64,000 nt of DNA from Sphaerospermopsis sp. SIO1G1 (GCA_010672785.1 JAAHFX010000009.1:152516-216515); one strand, 5' to 3'; numbered from the stretch's first letter, positions 9,147 to 18,705 are shown. Numbers and translations are program-made. Notes: generated by a model from the sequence alone, not told the origin.

Positions 9147-9186
9147 GTTAAATTTAATCATCTCTGTTCAAGAGATTCCAATATCA

Positions 9187-9222
9187 GCGGTAGGTAAAGT
9201 TAAAAACTACTTACCGCAATTT
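9187..9222 (+). terminator. psaK Rho-independent-like terminator
   Basis: Stem GCGGTAGGTA / TACTTACCGC (one G-T wobble) around an A-rich loop, followed by AATTTTAT. It lies about 40 bases after the psaK stop codon. Confidence 0.6.
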
Positions 9223-9376
9223 TATGCTTTTAGCAAAATAGAACTGAGAACTGTCAGTGTTCCCTGTTCCCTACTTCCTGTTTTTTGCAACTATGCAATT
9301 TATTTATTTTCCATCACTACTTATTTGGAATAAATTGTTTATCCTATAAATAAGAAAAAATTACACCTAAACTAGT

Positions 9377-9500
9377 TAGGACTTACGCAAGTGTCACACG
9401 GAAAGTCTAAATTTCAGTCTGTAGTAGGCACTTTAGTGCCAAAAATAAGCGATAAATCGCTTACTACGAACAGAGAAATATCCTAGTTGCGTAAGTCCTA
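9377..9500. mobile_element. MITE-like element, TAGGACTTACGCAA termini
   Basis: Perfect terminal inverted repeats TAGGACTTACGCAA and TTGCGTAAGTCCTA bound a 124-bp non-coding segment, which contains a nested smaller inverted repeat (GTAGTAGGCACTT / AAATCGCTTACTAC region). The outer bases are TA on both sides, as expected for Tc1/IS630-type target duplication, and ACTAGT-like bases flank both ends. Related termini recur at 19756, 26540 and 34343. Confidence 0.8.
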
Positions 9501-9565
9501 CTAGTTTTAAATCAAGAATTAGTGTGCTTGGGTGGATAAGAAGAGTAGTTAGATAAATAGAAATA

Positions 9566-10771
9566 ATGCAAGATAATCAAAATTGGCAAATAGGAACTTT
9601 ATTTGGTATTCCTCTATTTTTAGATCCCTTATGGTTTGTAATTGTAGCTTTAGCAACACTAAACTTTGGCTTTACTTATCAACAATGGGGAAATTTAATA
9701 GCTTGGAGTGCGGGTTTAGTCATGGCACTACTATTATTTACTTCTGTACTATTACATGAATTAGGACATAGTTTAGCTGCCCAATCTCAGGGAATCAAAG
9801 TCAATTCTATCACCTTATTTTTTTTTGGTGGTATTGCAGCTATTGAAGAAGAATCAAAAACTCCTGGAAAAGCTTTTCAAGTAGCAATTGCAGGTCCTGC
9901 GGTTAGTATATTGTTGTTCATTTTACTAAATTTAGGATCTAATTTTACTGATGAAAACACCTTATTAAATTTAATGGTAAGAGATTTAGCCAGAATTAAC
10001 TTAGTAGTAGCTTTATTTAATTTAATTCCTGGTTTACCTTTGGATGGTGGACAAGTTTTAAAAGCAGCAATATGGAAATTGACAGGTAATCGTTTTCAAG
10101 CAGTACATTGGGCCGCACAATCAGGTAAAATTTTAGGTTATAGTGCGATCGCTCTAGGATTTGTAATTGATTTCTTAACCCAAGAATTAATTACAGGATT
10201 ATGGATAGTATTTTTAGGATGGTTTGCAATTCGCAATGCTAACACCTACGATAATGTCACCACAGTACAGGAAACTTTATCAAAGTTAGTAGCTGCTGAT
10301 GCAATGAGTCGTGATTTTCGGGTAGTTGACGCAGATCAATCATTAAGAGAATTTGCAGATATATATCTTTTAGACACATCTTCTGAACAAGTTTATTTTG
10401 CTGCATCTGATGGACGTTATCGAGGATTAGTAAAAATTGATGATTTGCGAACAACCCAAAGAAGTGAATGGGAAACTACAACTTTACAAACAATCGTACA
10501 TTCATTAGATAGTATACCGACTGTCAACGAATCTACACCCTTAGCAGAAGTGATTAGTAAATTAGAAGATGAACAATTAACTCAAGTGACTATACTATCA
10601 CCTGCTGGTGCAGTTGCTGGCATAATTGATCGAGGAGATACAGTCAAATGTTTAGCGCAAAAATTGAACTTACGAATTTCAGAAGCAGAAATCAAAAGGA
10701 TTAAAAAAGAAGGTAGTTTTTCTCCAAGTTTGCAGTTAGGAGTAATTGCTAAATCAATCAAGGAAAGTTAG
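9566..10771 (+). CDS. site-2 protease (M50B) with C-terminal CBS-like domain
   Basis: Intramembrane zinc metalloprotease of 401 residues. Membrane helices surround the zinc motif HELGH at residues 64-68 and the second motif NLIPGLPLDGGQ with Asp160. The C-terminal region (about 235-375) is soluble and reads as a CBS pair (AADAMSRDFRVVDADQSL, then STPLAEVISKLEDEQLTQVTIL). This matches the SpoIVFB-like cyanobacterial S2P group, where CBS domains are thought to sense nucleotides. The substrate is unknown. The gene follows the MITE-like element and is followed by a heptamer array. Confidence 0.9.
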   Translation: MQDNQNWQIGTLFGIPLFLDPLWFVIVALATLNFGFTYQQWGNLIAWSAGLVMALLLFTSVLLHELGHSLAAQSQGIKVNSITLFFFGGIAAIEEESKTPGKAFQVAIAGPAVSILLFILLNLGSNFTDENTLLNLMVRDLARINLVVALFNLIPGLPLDGGQVLKAAIWKLTGNRFQAVHWAAQSGKILGYSAIALGFVIDFLTQELITGLWIVFLGWFAIRNANTYDNVTTVQETLSKLVAADAMSRDFRVVDADQSLREFADIYLLDTSSEQVYFAASDGRYRGLVKIDDLRTTQRSEWETTTLQTIVHSLDSIPTVNESTPLAEVISKLEDEQLTQVTILSPAGAVAGIIDRGDTVKCLAQKLNLRISEAEIKRIKKEGSFSPSLQLGVIAKSIKES

Positions 10772-10787
10772 AAAAAGAGTTTCATTT

Positions 10788-10895
10788 CAGTTATCAGTTA
10801 TCAGTTATCAGTTATCAGTTATCAGTTATCAGTTATCAGTTGTCATTGCTTACTGTTCCCTGTTCCCTGTTCCCTGTTCCCTGTTCCCTGTTTCC
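10788..10895. repeat. STRR heptamer array
   Basis: Tandem heptamers AGTTATC (about nine copies) pass directly into TGTTCCC heptamers (about five copies), between the convergent ends of the protease gene and hemN. Confidence 0.9.
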
Positions 10896-10972
10896 TTAAC
10901 TTTTCCAGTCAACCCTAAGTATTCAATTGTAGAGACCAAAAAAAGTCTCTACTTTCTAGCAGCTTATTTTAC

Positions 10973-12355
10973 TTAAATTGCACGGGAAAATTTTGTTCCT
11001 TTCATTCGACTGTGGGTGTCGAAGGTAACAGCAATATTTCTGACTAATAATCTCCCAATTTCAGTGATTTGAATTTCGTCAGCTAATAAATTCACTAGTC
11101 CATCAGCTTCTAAGGGTTTGAGTTCATGTAATTCTTGGGCAAAATATCTATCAAAATCCAGATGATATTTGCGTTCAATGTTTGATTTATTTAACTGGAA
11201 ATGAGACATAATAGACATAATTACATCCCTTCTGATCATATCATCGGGAGTTAATTTAATGCCTTTGCTGGTAGGGATAATTCCTTCTGTCACTGCTTGA
11301 TAATATTCCTTTAAACCTTTATAGTTTTGAGCATAAGCATCTTCCAACATACTAATGGAAGTAGAACCAAAACCAAAAAGTTCAGTTTCTGCATGAGTAG
11401 TATATCCTTGAAAATTACGTTTGAGAGTACCATTTTGTTGAGCAATGGCCAACTCATTATTATTTTTGGCAAAATGATCCATACCAATAAATAAATACTG
11501 GTTATCTGTTAACTCCTCAATGGTCATTTTCAGAATATCTAACTTTTCCTCCGCTCCTGGTAGTGCATCTTGATTAATTCTTTTTTGGACAGGTTTCATC
11601 CAAGGAACATAGGCAAAATTAAACACCACAATTCTATCAGGATCTAAATCAATTGTTTTTTTGACAGTTTCCCGAAAAGTTTGTAAAGTCTGGTGGGGTA
11701 AACCATAGATCAGATCTACATTTACACTATCAAAATTAGCATCTCGAATCCAATCCATCACATCAATTAACATTCTTTCTGGTTGGATACGATTAACAGC
11801 TTCTTGAACTATGGGATTAAAATCTTGAATCCCAAAACTAATCCGATTAAAACCAATATCTCTCAGAAACTGAATATATTCCCGATCAACATAACGGGGG
11901 TTAATTTCAATAGAAACTTCCGCTTGTGGATCAAAAGAAAAATAACGATTAATCTTGTTCCAAAGTAGTTCAACTTGATTGAGATTCAAATAATTAGGTG
12001 TACCCCCACCCCAATGAACTTGTAATACCTTTCTACTTGTATCTATCAATTCAGCGGTATTTTTTATTTCCTGAGTTAAATTATATAAATAAGGTTTGGC
12101 AATATTCTTATTATTAGAAATAACAGTATTACAACCACAAAAATAACAAGCACTCTGACAAAAAGGAATGTGGAAGTATAAAGATAGGGGTGTTTGACGT
12201 TGATTAGAATTAGTGATAGCTACTTCAAAGTCTGCAAATGTAAATGTATCCTTTAATTCTGTCGCTGGGGGATAACTTGTATATCTAGGAGCGCGAGTAT
12301 CATACTTTTTAATCAGATCAAGATCAAATTTTACACCAGGTAATAGAAATACCAT
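10973..12355 (-). CDS. hemN: oxygen-independent coproporphyrinogen III oxidase (radical SAM)
   Basis: Converts coproporphyrinogen III to protoporphyrinogen IX without O2, in the cytosol. The 460-residue product has the HemN start (KYDTRAPRYTSYPP), the radical-SAM cluster CQSACYFCGC with Cys66, Cys70 and Cys73, the SAM motif GGGTPN, and EINPRYVD. Length matches bacterial HemN rather than the shorter HemW-like proteins, and the N-terminal tip and extra Cys after the CxxxCxxC support true HemN. The frame reaches a TTG four codons upstream, but the ATG at 12355 has a GGAGG Shine-Dalgarno five bases before it. It is downstream of the heme oxygenase on the same strand, part of a low-oxygen tetrapyrrole group. 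Confidence 0.95.
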   Translation of the reverse strand: MVFLLPGVKFDLDLIKKYDTRAPRYTSYPPATELKDTFTFADFEVAITNSNQRQTPLSLYFHIPFCQSACYFCGCNTVISNNKNIAKPYLYNLTQEIKNTAELIDTSRKVLQVHWGGGTPNYLNLNQVELLWNKINRYFSFDPQAEVSIEINPRYVDREYIQFLRDIGFNRISFGIQDFNPIVQEAVNRIQPERMLIDVMDWIRDANFDSVNVDLIYGLPHQTLQTFRETVKKTIDLDPDRIVVFNFAYVPWMKPVQKRINQDALPGAEEKLDILKMTIEELTDNQYLFIGMDHFAKNNNELAIAQQNGTLKRNFQGYTTHAETELFGFGSTSISMLEDAYAQNYKGLKEYYQAVTEGIIPTSKGIKLTPDDMIRRDVIMSIMSHFQLNKSNIERKYHLDFDRYFAQELHELKPLEADGLVNLLADEIQITEIGRLLVRNIAVTFDTHSRMKGTKFSRAI

Positions 12356-12709
12356 TAAAGCCTCCAATTTACTTGTGTATTTGTCTAGTAATTGTCACTA
12401 TTCAATGAAATGTGAAATTGGGAATAAATAGGGTTGACTGAAGAAAGTAACATCTAGGAAGAGGAAATAGTTTTAGTGATTGAAATTTTCAATATTTATA
12501 ATTCATCATTACTAGTCACTAATCCTCAAGCAAAGACTTTTTCAGCAAACCCTAAATATGAATAAATTCCCAATTTATTGTTGTAAATTTGGCATTCAAT
12601 TATAGAAAAAATGCCAAAGAATGAATTTGTAAGTTCCAGTTATAAAACCTGAAACAAAATATCTAGGAATTATCGCAATTAACCAGGTATTTATCCCCAG
12701 AGAATACTA
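12356..12709. other. gap between heme oxygenase and hemN
   Basis: About 350 AT-rich bases without a gene. Around 12535-12555 is CTTTTTCAGCAAACCCTAAA, which resembles the right end of the AGGGTTTGC-type MITE family, so a decayed element probably separates the two genes. hemN may therefore have its own promoter here. Confidence 0.45.
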
Positions 12710-13384
12710 TCAAACTAGGTCATTATATGTAGCGTGACCTAAAGCTTGAATTAAAATTGGTTCTAATTCTTTAATTATCTCCATATTCAAATAGAAAGCA
12801 TGATTTGCTTCTGCTACAATTTTATCAGCAGTGGTATCATCAATAGGTAAGCTATCTAACGCTTGACGATACTTCTGTTTGAATGCTTGCTTATCTGGAA
12901 TCTGATCAAAGTTATAAAATTCAGTTCCTTCAAATCCTGAAAGTTTTAATGCTGATTGGGCAACTTTTTGCAGCATTTGTCCACCGGAAAGATCACCCAT
13001 ATAACGAGTATAGGTATGACCTAATAATAATTCAGGTGCATGGTTAAACAGTTGACTAATACGAGCAACATAATTTTTAGCCGCTGGTGAAGGTTGCAGG
13101 AAATTACGCCACAAATTGCCATGATAAAATGTCATGTCTTTTTCCAAATAACTTTGACGATTTAGTTCTGGAAAATACATAATTTTAATTAGAGGATGTT
13201 GTTTGTGCTTATCAACTGCATCCTCTAGTTCACTATAAACAAAATACAAATTACCCAAAAATTTACTAAAACATTCTCTATCTACAACACCTTGAACAAA
13301 ACATTTCATAAAACCAACATTTTCTGCGTCTGTATGAGCTTGTTGAGTACCAGAACGCAATTTGAGAGCTAAATTGTTACTCAT
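12710..13384 (-). CDS. ho: heme oxygenase
   Basis: Opens heme to biliverdin IXalpha, CO and Fe2+ using ferredoxin electrons; biliverdin feeds phycobilin synthesis. The 224-residue product has the proximal ligand His17 (TQQAHTDAE), the distal-helix glycine motif GDLSGGQ near residue 135, and RYMGDL. Length fits cyanobacterial HO1/HO2. Its position next to hemN and opposite acsF resembles the Synechocystis chlAII-ho2-hemN set that is switched on under micro-oxic conditions, so I infer this is the low-oxygen paralogue (ho2 type); sequence alone does not separate HO1 from HO2. Start ATG is preceded by AAGGAA. Confidence 0.93.
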   Translation of the reverse strand: MSNNLALKLRSGTQQAHTDAENVGFMKCFVQGVVDRECFSKFLGNLYFVYSELEDAVDKHKQHPLIKIMYFPELNRQSYLEKDMTFYHGNLWRNFLQPSPAAKNYVARISQLFNHAPELLLGHTYTRYMGDLSGGQMLQKVAQSALKLSGFEGTEFYNFDQIPDKQAFKQKYRQALDSLPIDDTTADKIVAEANHAFYLNMEIIKELEPILIQALGHATYNDLV

Positions 13385-13425
13385 TGTTTATTCCTTAATT
13401 TTCGAGCGCAAGGATTTGACATTTT

Positions 13426-13488
13426 CACCGACTTGTTTATCAGTTTGCCGTCGGTGTAAACCATGAAAATGCTATTCTGGGTTCATGG
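13426..13488 (-). promoter_or_regulatory. two hairpins in the acsF/heme oxygenase divergent region
   Basis: Two consecutive perfect 7-bp stems lie 40-105 bases upstream of the heme oxygenase start: CACCGAC (13426-13432) with GTCGGTG (13450-13456), and CCATGAA (13461-13467) with TTCATGG (13482-13488). Neither is followed by a T run, so they are not ordinary terminators. They could be leader RNA structure or operators in the roughly 390-base divergent promoter region (13385-13773). The rest of that region is AT-rich without further recognisable signals. Confidence 0.4.
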
Positions 13489-13773
13489 AGTGTGCCACTA
13501 ATTTTTATAGCAAATACAACTGCTAAGAAATAATAGGGCTATTTTGACTCTTACAAAATATTTAACTATCATTATTCTTATAGATATAAATATATTTATA
13601 TTTCTTTAAAATTCGGTGAGTAATTATTCACGCAAAGTCGCACTTTCTAATAATTTAAAACTTAAGTAAGTTAGATAATTTCGTACAAAATATTTTCCAT
13701 ATTTTAACTGATGACTATAAATAACTAATTATGTTTATATAGTTTTTACGAGAGTAAAATTCATAGGATAATT

Positions 13774-14850
13774 ATGGTCAAGTCTTTGGATACTCCCCCA
13801 GTTGATTTATTAAAACCTGGTGTTAAAGCACCTGTGCAAGAAACATTATTAACACCTCGATTTTATACCACAGACTTTGATGCTGTGGCTAAAATGGATA
13901 TTTCTGCTCATGAAGAAGAAATTAGGGCGATAATTGATGAACTAAAAGCCGATTATAACCGCCATCATTTTATTCGGGATGATGAATTTAAACAGTCATG
14001 GGATCACATTCAAGGAGAAAAACGTCTAGCTTTTATTGACTTTTTAGAACGTTCTTGTACTTCTGAGTTTTCTGGATTTCTTCTCTTTAAAGAACTATCT
14101 CGCCGTCTCAAAGAAAGTAATCCTTTGTTATCAGAAGCTTTTGCATATCTAGCACGAGATGAAGCTCGTCATGCTGGATTTTTAAATAAATCAATGGCAG
14201 ATTTTAATTTGTCTCTTGATTTAAGTTACTTAACTAAAAATCGTACCTATACTTTCTTCCCACCAGAATGGGTAATTTACACAGTTTATCTTTCGGAAAA
14301 AATAGGTTACTGGCGTTATATTTTGGTATTTCGTCATATCCAAAACAATCCAGAATTCCAGTTCTATCCTTTATTTAGAAAGTTTGAAAGCTGGTGTCAG
14401 GATGAAAACAGACATGGAGACTTTTTCAAAGCTTTGTTACGTTCCCAACCTCAATTGTGGAATAATTGGAAAGCAAGGTTATGGGTACGTTTTTTCCTTT
14501 TAACTGTATTTGTTACCCACACTATGACAGTCTTTGAAAGGGCAAATTTCTATGAAATTTTAGGAATTCATCCCCGAAAATACAATACTCAAGTAATTAC
14601 AGAAACTAACAACACCGCAGCGAGAGCTTTTCCTGTGATTTTGAATACAAATCACCCTTATTTCTTCTGGTATTTGGAACAGTGTGCTATCTATAACCAG
14701 AAATTAATTGAACTCAAGAGTAGCAAAGAATTGGGAATTGTGAAGTTCTTCAAGAAAATTCCTGTGCTTATGAATATAGTCTGGTATATGCTTAAAATTT
14801 ACCTAATTAAGCCTATAAATGCAGAGTTAACTCGTGATGCTGTACATTAA
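13774..14850 (+). CDS. acsF: Mg-protoporphyrin IX monomethyl ester oxidative cyclase
   Basis: Di-iron oxygenase that forms the isocyclic E ring of (proto)chlorophyllide. The 358-residue protein has the AcsF/ChlA landmarks: FYTTDFDAVAKMD, ERSCTSEFSGFLLFKEL, the di-iron motif RDEARHAGFLNKSM (ExxH near residue 131), and the second ExxH in CQDENRHGDFF. Hydrophobic stretches toward the C-terminus (VRFFLLTVFVTHTMTVF) suit membrane association. Cyanobacteria often have two copies; the divergent partner genes ho and hemN suggest this is the low-oxygen isoform (chlAII), an inference from context. The gene is followed by a hairpin terminator. Confidence 0.95.
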   Translation: MVKSLDTPPVDLLKPGVKAPVQETLLTPRFYTTDFDAVAKMDISAHEEEIRAIIDELKADYNRHHFIRDDEFKQSWDHIQGEKRLAFIDFLERSCTSEFSGFLLFKELSRRLKESNPLLSEAFAYLARDEARHAGFLNKSMADFNLSLDLSYLTKNRTYTFFPPEWVIYTVYLSEKIGYWRYILVFRHIQNNPEFQFYPLFRKFESWCQDENRHGDFFKALLRSQPQLWNNWKARLWVRFFLLTVFVTHTMTVFERANFYEILGIHPRKYNTQVITETNNTAARAFPVILNTNHPYFFWYLEQCAIYNQKLIELKSSKELGIVKFFKKIPVLMNIVWYMLKIYLIKPINAELTRDAVH

Positions 14851-14932
14851 TTGATGTTACATATAGGATTTTTACTAATTATTTTGAACTGCTAAATCTC
14901 GCGTAATTTTACCCTCCTATTAATTATCAATT

Positions 14933-14962
14933 CCTCGATTTCTAGTAGAAGTCGAGGTCTTT
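14933..14962 (+). terminator. acsF terminator
   Basis: CCTCGATTTC and GAAGTCGAGG form a 10-bp stem with one G-T pair and a 5-base loop, followed by TCTTTTGTT. It lies about 80 bases after the acsF stop codon. Confidence 0.75.
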
Positions 14963-14990
14963 TGTTATAAAATTAAATATGCAGAACTTA

Positions 14991-15090
14991 TGCAGAAGTT
15001 ACGGAAGAATGAACCACGAAGAACGCGTTAGCGGAGCTTCCCGAAGGGATAGACAACGAAGATAAGAGGGTTACAGAGATATTTTTAACT
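14991..15090. repeat. degraded dispersed repeat with palindromic insert
   Basis: The stretch with GAATGAACCACGAAGAACGCG and ACGAAGATAAGAGGGTT is the reverse complement of the interior of the MITE-like elements at 19756 and 26540. Inside it, near 15025-15048, GCGTTAGCGGAGCTTCCCG is a short palindromic repeat of the kind dispersed in Nostoc genomes; the same motif is in the 26540 element. The rest of 14851-15319 is AT-rich and holds no gene that I can see. Confidence 0.6.
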
Positions 15091-15319
15091 CTCTAAAACT
15101 GTCACCTGTTACTTACCGACATAAATAATTAATCAACCTATTATACGTAAATTACAAGTATTAAAAAGTCAATATGTTTACTCATTCATTTATAAAAATG
15201 TGAGCATTTTATTCACAAGTAATTCACTAATTATCAGCTAAAATTTGATCCGAATTATCTAGGCAAAAATACGATTATAATGTATAATATATAGCATCTA
15301 TATATGACTAGTAGATTAT

Positions 15320-16696
15320 ATGCAATCTAATATTACGCTCACTATTACAACTGGTAAATTATCGGGAAAAACTTATACATTTGAACAACGTGCTAATTTT
15401 CTTATTGGTAGAGGTGACGATTGTCATTTATCTATACAGGATGAATTTTATCAGGGTGTTTCTCGTTATCATTGCGTCTTAGATATTAATCCACCAGAAA
15501 TTAAAATAAAAGATTTAGGTAGTTTAAATGGTACTTATATTAATAGTCAAAAAATTGGTCAAAGGAACAGTAACCTGAATGGTAAAAATGCTAGTATTAC
15601 AGAATTTCCTGAATATGATTTAAAAGATGGTGATGAAATTATTTTGGGAGATTTGGTTTTAAAGGTTACAGTTGAAGCCGAAGTAGAAGCTGTTTCTCAT
15701 GCTCAAAATTCTTTACTTGGTAGTATAAATTATCCGCCCAAACTAAAGAATGCTGAAAATCAGAAAATATCCACGGTTGCTGAAAATTTAATTCAATTAG
15801 CTCATCAAGATAATGAAAACTTAAAAATACTATCAAATTATAAATTAATTAAATTGATTGAGAAAATTAGTTTTGGGGAAGTTTATTTAGTACAACACAT
15901 TAAAACTAGGCAAGCAGCAGCATTGAAGATTATGATTCCTACAGTTGCAGAAGATGAGATACGCATCAAAAATTTTTCCCAGGAGATAGAAAATCTGCAA
16001 ACTTTAAAACATCCCAATCTTGTAGATGTACTGAATTATAGTTATGCAGAAAATGTATTTCTGATTTTGATGGAATATCACAAACTAGGAAATGTTTGTA
16101 ATCTCATGAAACAGTTGGGCGGTAAAATACAAATACCTATAGCTATAGAAATAATTGTACAAGTTTTAGATGCTTTAGATTATGCCCATAACCAAGAAGT
16201 TCCATATATGAAATTAGCTGATGGTAATGTGAGTAAAGGCAAAGGTTTACTGCACCGTGATTTAAAACCTGATAATATTTTCTTGTCTACAAATAATCGT
16301 AAATTAGTAGCTAAAGTTGCTGATTATGGTTTAGCTAAATCATTTTATTTAGCTGGTTTAAGTGGGCAAACTTTGACAAAGGTAAAACAAGAAGGTGAAC
16401 CTATTTTTATTCCTCGTCAGCAAGTTTTAAAATTGAGAGAAAGTAAGCCTGATGTAGATGTCTGGGCAGCAGCAGCTTGCTTGTATAATATGTTAACCGG
16501 ATGTTTGCCCCGTGACTTTGGTAAAGAACCTTGGTTAGATATATTACAGAATGATCCTGTACCTATTCGTGAGCGTGATACAAGTATTCCTACTAACTTA
16601 GCAGAGGTAATAGATTTAGCACTTGTGGAAAAACCCCGTATTCATTTTCAATCAGCAGCAGCATTTAAACAGGCTTTAGTAGAATCTATTACCTAA
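15320..16696 (+). CDS. FHA-domain serine/threonine protein kinase
   Basis: A 458-residue Hanks-type kinase with an N-terminal forkhead-associated domain. The FHA part (about 20-115) has FLIGRGDDCHL, SRYHC and DLGSLNGTYIN, the phosphothreonine-binding landmarks. The kinase part (about 170-456) has the glycine-rich loop KISFGEVYLV, catalytic Lys203 (AALKIM), the loop HRDLKPDN with Asp314, and ADYGLAK with Asp335; the usual DFG is DYG here. The substrate-binding C-lobe ends in VEKPRIHFQSA. No transmembrane segment or C-terminal sensor repeats are seen, so it is likely soluble and recruited by phosphorylated partners. The substrate is unknown. It is just upstream of recN but separated by about 90 bases. 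Confidence 0.92.
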   Translation: MQSNITLTITTGKLSGKTYTFEQRANFLIGRGDDCHLSIQDEFYQGVSRYHCVLDINPPEIKIKDLGSLNGTYINSQKIGQRNSNLNGKNASITEFPEYDLKDGDEIILGDLVLKVTVEAEVEAVSHAQNSLLGSINYPPKLKNAENQKISTVAENLIQLAHQDNENLKILSNYKLIKLIEKISFGEVYLVQHIKTRQAAALKIMIPTVAEDEIRIKNFSQEIENLQTLKHPNLVDVLNYSYAENVFLILMEYHKLGNVCNLMKQLGGKIQIPIAIEIIVQVLDALDYAHNQEVPYMKLADGNVSKGKGLLHRDLKPDNIFLSTNNRKLVAKVADYGLAKSFYLAGLSGQTLTKVKQEGEPIFIPRQQVLKLRESKPDVDVWAAAACLYNMLTGCLPRDFGKEPWLDILQNDPVPIRERDTSIPTNLAEVIDLALVEKPRIHFQSAAAFKQALVESIT

Positions 16697-16787
16697 ATAA
16701 AGTTTATTACCTTCATGTAAATTACTCGCTAGATAGGGATAAAATTGTCAAGTATCTGGCATTTACCCTCACGGAGATTTTGGCCTG

Positions 16788-18515
16788 ATGTTATTGTGCC
16801 TGAAAATTGAAAACTTCGCCCTGATTGATAAATTAGAATTGGAATTTGGTGCTAGGTTGAACGTGTTAACAGGGGAAACCGGCGCGGGAAAGTCAATCAT
16901 TCTAGATGCTATTGATGCAGTGTTGGGTGGTAAAGTTTCTAGTCGCGTTATTCGTACTGGAACACATCGTGCTTTACTAGAAGGAACATTCAGTGTAAAC
17001 CCTGATTTGACTGCTTGGTTGATAAGCCAAGAAATAGACTTACTAGATGATAACTCAGTGATCATTAGTAGAGAAATTGCCACTACTAACGGTAATACAC
17101 GTAGTAGATCACGGGTAAATGGAGTATTGGTAAATCGGCAAATCATGAGTAATTTACGCGATCACCTTGTAGAAATTACTGCTCAAGGGCAAACTATACA
17201 AGTAGGCCAATCTGCTCATTTACGAGATTGGTTAGACTTGTATGGTGGTAATATTTTAATGCAGCAAAGACAAGAAGTAGCAGTAGCTTTTAGTGCATAT
17301 CAACAAGCACATCAAACCCTAGAACAGAGAAGAATTTCCGAAAAAGAACGTTTACAACAATTAGATTTACTCACCTATCAAGTACAAGAATTGAGTTTAG
17401 CAAATCTTGATCATGGCCAAGAAATAGAACAATTAACCCAGGAAAGAGAAAGATTAAATCACGTTGTTGATTTACAACAAATGAGTTATAAAATCTATCA
17501 ATCTTTATATCAAAATGATGCAGAATATCCTACAGCAGCAGACTTATTAGGTAATAGTGAAAGTATATTAAATCAGATTGTAGAATTTGATTCTCAACTA
17601 CAACCAATTTTAGAATTAGTCAGAGATGCAGTCGCCACAGTCATGGAAGTAGGCAGACAAATTAGTATATATGGAGAAAGTTTAGAAGCCGATCCCCAAA
17701 GACTAGCAGAAGTAGAAGAAAGACTCAGAGAACTAAAACAAATTTGTCGTAAATATGGGCCAACCTTAACTGAAGCGATCGCCTATTATGAAAAAATTCA
17801 AATAGAACTATCTGAACTCAATAACCAAGAACAATCTATAGAAAACTTAGAACAAAAAGAACAGGTTTGCTTACAATATCTCCACCAAGTTAGTCAAAAG
17901 CTAACTCAATTAAGAATCAAAACAGCCACTGATTTAGAGTCTCATTTATTAGCTGAACTCAAACCTTTAGCAATGGATAAAGTTACATTTCAAATAGAAA
18001 TTACCCCCATTGCTCCCAGCACTACAGGTGCAGATAAAATTACCTTTATGTTTAGTCCTAACCCCGGCGAACCTATTCAACCATTAACAGAAATTGCCTC
18101 CGGGGGAGAAATGAGTAGATTTTTACTAGCTTTAAAAGCCTGTTTCCACCGAAATGATGGTGCAGAAACAATGATATTCGATGAAATTGATGTGGGAGTA
18201 TCTGGAAGAGTTGCTCAAGCGATCGCTGAAAAATTACATCAACTCAGCCAAAATCAACAAGTATTGTGTGTAACTCATCAACCATTGGTAGCAGCAATGG
18301 CCGATAGACATTTTCGTGTGGAAAAACAAGTAATTAATAAAAACGGTAATACTGAACAGCGTACAGTTGTGAGAGTTACTAGTTTGGATAATTTAAACAC
18401 TAGAAAACAGGAATTAGCTCAATTAGCAGGTGGTAAATCTGCAAATCAGGCTATAGCTTTTGCCGAATCTTTATTAGTGCAAGCTGCAAATCATCGTCAG
18501 GCAAAGCAAGCATAA
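16788..18515 (+). CDS. recN: DNA repair protein RecN
   Basis: SMC-like ATPase that helps repair double-strand breaks. The 575-residue product has the N-terminal Walker A GETGAGKS near residue 29, the conserved start LKIENFALIDKLELEF, two long coiled-coil arms rich in Glu/Gln/Leu (about 165-375), the ABC signature ASGGEMSRFLLALK, and the Walker B MIFDEIDVGVSGRVA. Length and order are normal for RecN. ACGGAG precedes the ATG. The gene ends in a heptamer array. Confidence 0.96.
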   Translation: MLLCLKIENFALIDKLELEFGARLNVLTGETGAGKSIILDAIDAVLGGKVSSRVIRTGTHRALLEGTFSVNPDLTAWLISQEIDLLDDNSVIISREIATTNGNTRSRSRVNGVLVNRQIMSNLRDHLVEITAQGQTIQVGQSAHLRDWLDLYGGNILMQQRQEVAVAFSAYQQAHQTLEQRRISEKERLQQLDLLTYQVQELSLANLDHGQEIEQLTQERERLNHVVDLQQMSYKIYQSLYQNDAEYPTAADLLGNSESILNQIVEFDSQLQPILELVRDAVATVMEVGRQISIYGESLEADPQRLAEVEERLRELKQICRKYGPTLTEAIAYYEKIQIELSELNNQEQSIENLEQKEQVCLQYLHQVSQKLTQLRIKTATDLESHLLAELKPLAMDKVTFQIEITPIAPSTTGADKITFMFSPNPGEPIQPLTEIASGGEMSRFLLALKACFHRNDGAETMIFDEIDVGVSGRVAQAIAEKLHQLSQNQQVLCVTHQPLVAAMADRHFRVEKQVINKNGNTEQRTVVRVTSLDNLNTRKQELAQLAGGKSANQAIAFAESLLVQAANHRQAKQA

Positions 18516-18516
18516 A

Positions 18517-18629
18517 TATCAGTTATCAGTTATCAGTTATCAGTTATCAGTTTTCAGTTTTCAGTTTTCAGTTATCAGTTTTCAGTTTTCAGTTATCAGT
18601 TTTCAGTTATTACTGTTCCCTGTTCCCTT
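18517..18629. repeat. STRR heptamer array
   Basis: AGTTATC and AGTTTTC heptamers alternate for about fourteen units, then TGTTCCC units, immediately after the recN stop codon. Confidence 0.9.
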
Positions 18630-18705
18630 ATTTATCAAGGAATTAACCGCAGAGGCGCAGAGATCGCAGAGGAAGAAAATATGATTTATAAAGTTAAGTG
18701 TAGTC

